64,000 bases of DNA, from NCBI RefSeq assembly GCF_001563285.1, contig NZ_CP005188.1:1307501-1371500 (forward strand). The letters run 5' to 3'. Source of the stretch: Sphingobium sp. MI1205 (GTDB taxonomy: Bacteria; Pseudomonadota; Alphaproteobacteria; Sphingomonadales; Sphingomonadaceae). Shown here piece by piece: positions 63,156 to 64,000 of this stretch. The number at the start of each line of letters is the position of its first letter. The stretch's first letter is position 1. The notes under the pieces are model-generated. The model searched no databases and was not told where the DNA came from. It saw only the letters and a program-made list of their open reading frames with translations. Position numbers and translations under genes: made by a program.

Positions 63156-63819
63156 CGTCCAGATACTCAGGCCCAAACCCCGCCGTGCTGAAGGTTGCGG
63201 GCAGGGGAGCGGTCGCTTCTGCTGGAGCCTTGCCCGCGCGCGGCATGCTGAGGAAGCGGCTGTGCAGCAGCATCGGCCCCTCGCCACTGCCATAGATCGG
63301 ATCGCCTGCTATGCCGAAACCCATGCCATGCAGTGTATGGGCACGGATCTGGTGCGTTCTCCCTGTGCGAGGCGTAAAGATGATGAGCGCGCGCCCGTCG
63401 CTTTCCGCCAGCTTTCGCCATTCCGTGACCGCCGATTTCCCGTCTTTCGCGGCGATCATTCTCCAGCCCTTGGCTGCGCTGCTGACCTTTTTGAGCGACA
63501 GTTCGATAGTCCCAGTCTCCGTTTCCGGCACTCCCTCCACCACGGCCACATAGCGTTTCTGGACGGTTCCGGCCTCGAACGCGGCGGCATAGCGCTTATG
63601 TGCCTTGGGGTTGCGGGCCAACAGCAGGCAACCGCTAGTGTCCCGGTCGAGCCGGTGGACGGGCAGCGGCCAGCGCTGAAAGCCGAAGGTGAGCGAGGAA
63701 AGATGATTTTCCAAACTCAGCGATCCGTCGCGCGGTGCGTCCACCGGCAGGCCGGAAGGTTTATCCAGAATGATGGCCTCGCCATCGATGAAAAGAACTC
63801 GGTCATGTAGCAAGGACAA
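63142..63819 (-). CDS. RluA-family pseudouridine synthase
   Basis: An RluA-type synthase of about 225 residues. The catalytic Asp is in PVHRLDRDTSGCLLLARN, preceded by ILDKPSGLPVDAPRDGS and followed by KRYVAVVEGVPE and the PRTGRTHQIRAHTLHGMG motif. It isomerises uridine in rRNA or tRNA; the target site is uncertain. The start is unclear: TTG codons at 63819 or 63813 give a family-like N-terminus, whereas the only in-frame ATG (63927) would overlap the divergent acyltransferase gene. Confidence 0.88.
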   Translation of the reverse strand: MSLLHDRVLFIDGEAIILDKPSGLPVDAPRDGSLSLENHLSSLTFGFQRWPLPVHRLDRDTSGCLLLARNPKAHKRYAAAFEAGTVQKRYVAVVEGVPETETGTIELSLKKVSSAAKGWRMIAAKDGKSAVTEWRKLAESDGRALIIFTPRTGRTHQIRAHTLHGMGFGIAGDPIYGSGEGPMLLHSRFLSMPRAGKAPAEATAPLPATFSTAGFGPEYLDDARL

Positions 63820-63884
63820 GGGATATGATCCGGACAAAGGGGAATGATTGACGCGCGCGCGGCATCCTATAGGGCGTGGACGCC

Positions 63885-64000
63885 ATGGAGAACAGGGGGG
63901 ACAGCATTCGGCCCAACTTCGCCTCATCTGAATGGGTGCGGGGCGGCGGCCGACTCGAGTGGATCGATGTCGCGCGCGGCATCGGCATCATTGCCGTGGT
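63885..64000 (+). CDS. Acyltransferase-3 family membrane protein, 5' part
   Basis: Only the first 38 codons are in the window. The product starts MENRGDSIRPNF and reaches RLEWIDVARGIGIIAVV, the opening of the first membrane helix typical of acyltransferase-3/OpgC proteins that O-acylate surface glycans. It is divergent from the pseudouridine synthase gene, and the frame runs off the end. Too little is present to say what it modifies. Confidence 0.7.
   Translation, partial: MENRGDSIRPNFASSEWVRGGGRLEWIDVARGIGIIAV

Noticed and set aside
1..64000. CRISPR array or prophage
   Set aside because: No regularly spaced repeats and no run of phage structural genes were seen; the only recombinase is the isolated interrupted integrase.

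Overview
The window looks like a chromosomal segment of a GC-rich alphaproteobacterium, most likely a sphingomonad (Sphingobium/Sphingomonas-like). This taxonomic call is an inference from gene families: a NodT-type RND efflux set, RegB/RegA, a plant-type ferredoxin reductase, an XrtA exopolysaccharide cluster, Bpt arginyltransferase and many GTG/TTG or ATGA-coupled starts. No 16S or other marker is present.

Layout. (1) 1-5324: end of an RND multidrug efflux operon (adaptor, inner-membrane pump, outer-membrane factor). (2) 5325-10419: a patchy accessory stretch with a non-coding block carrying a short AAT microsatellite, a divergent ampR / metallo-beta-lactamase pair, a DUF6629-like membrane protein, a higBA toxin-antitoxin pair and an integrase interrupted by a stop codon. 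The lactamase has Glu in place of the first zinc-binding His, the hallmark of the rare B3-E type. (3) 10420-17248: one leftward operon, cyoABCD-surf1-regB-regA, coupling a quinol oxidase to a redox two-component system. (4) 17415-25572: an MFS transporter, a family 2 glycosyltransferase, a divergent Amt protein without its phenylalanine gate, a DUF2807 protein, a ferredoxin reductase, the potassium transporter Kup and a tRNA-Met(CAU). (5) 25815-29881: a four-gene operon of circularly permuted ATP-grasp, alpha-E, transglutaminase and Anbu proteasome-like peptidase, a known gene grouping with no established function. It is followed by trxB and a hairpin terminator.

(6) 31080-56206: a ~25 kb exosortase A (XrtA) exopolysaccharide cluster. 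A divergent ACP/acetyltransferase pair faces an acyl-ligase/PLP-decarboxylase pair. Then come Wza-like export, Wzc-like chain length, BY-kinase-like ATPase, outer-membrane barrel, ExeA-like ATPase, deacetylase, FemAB protein, glycosyltransferase, exosortase A, asparagine-synthase-like amidotransferase, priming sugar transferase, further glycosyltransferases, two methyltransferases, a flippase and a large GT-C-like membrane protein. Start/stop overlaps indicate tight translational coupling. (7) 56203-64000: housekeeping and miscellaneous genes: an amidohydrolase that has lost several metal ligands, a beta-hydroxyacid dehydrogenase, threonine ammonia-lyase, Bpt, an RcnB-like protein, a free-methionine-sulfoxide reductase, ArfB, an RluA-type pseudouridine synthase and the start of an acyltransferase.

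The most notable items are the ampR/B3-E lactamase pair, the Anbu/ATP-grasp operon, the XrtA cluster with its small-molecule module, the gate-less Amt, the ligand-depleted amidohydrolase and an apparently leaderless higBA promoter.
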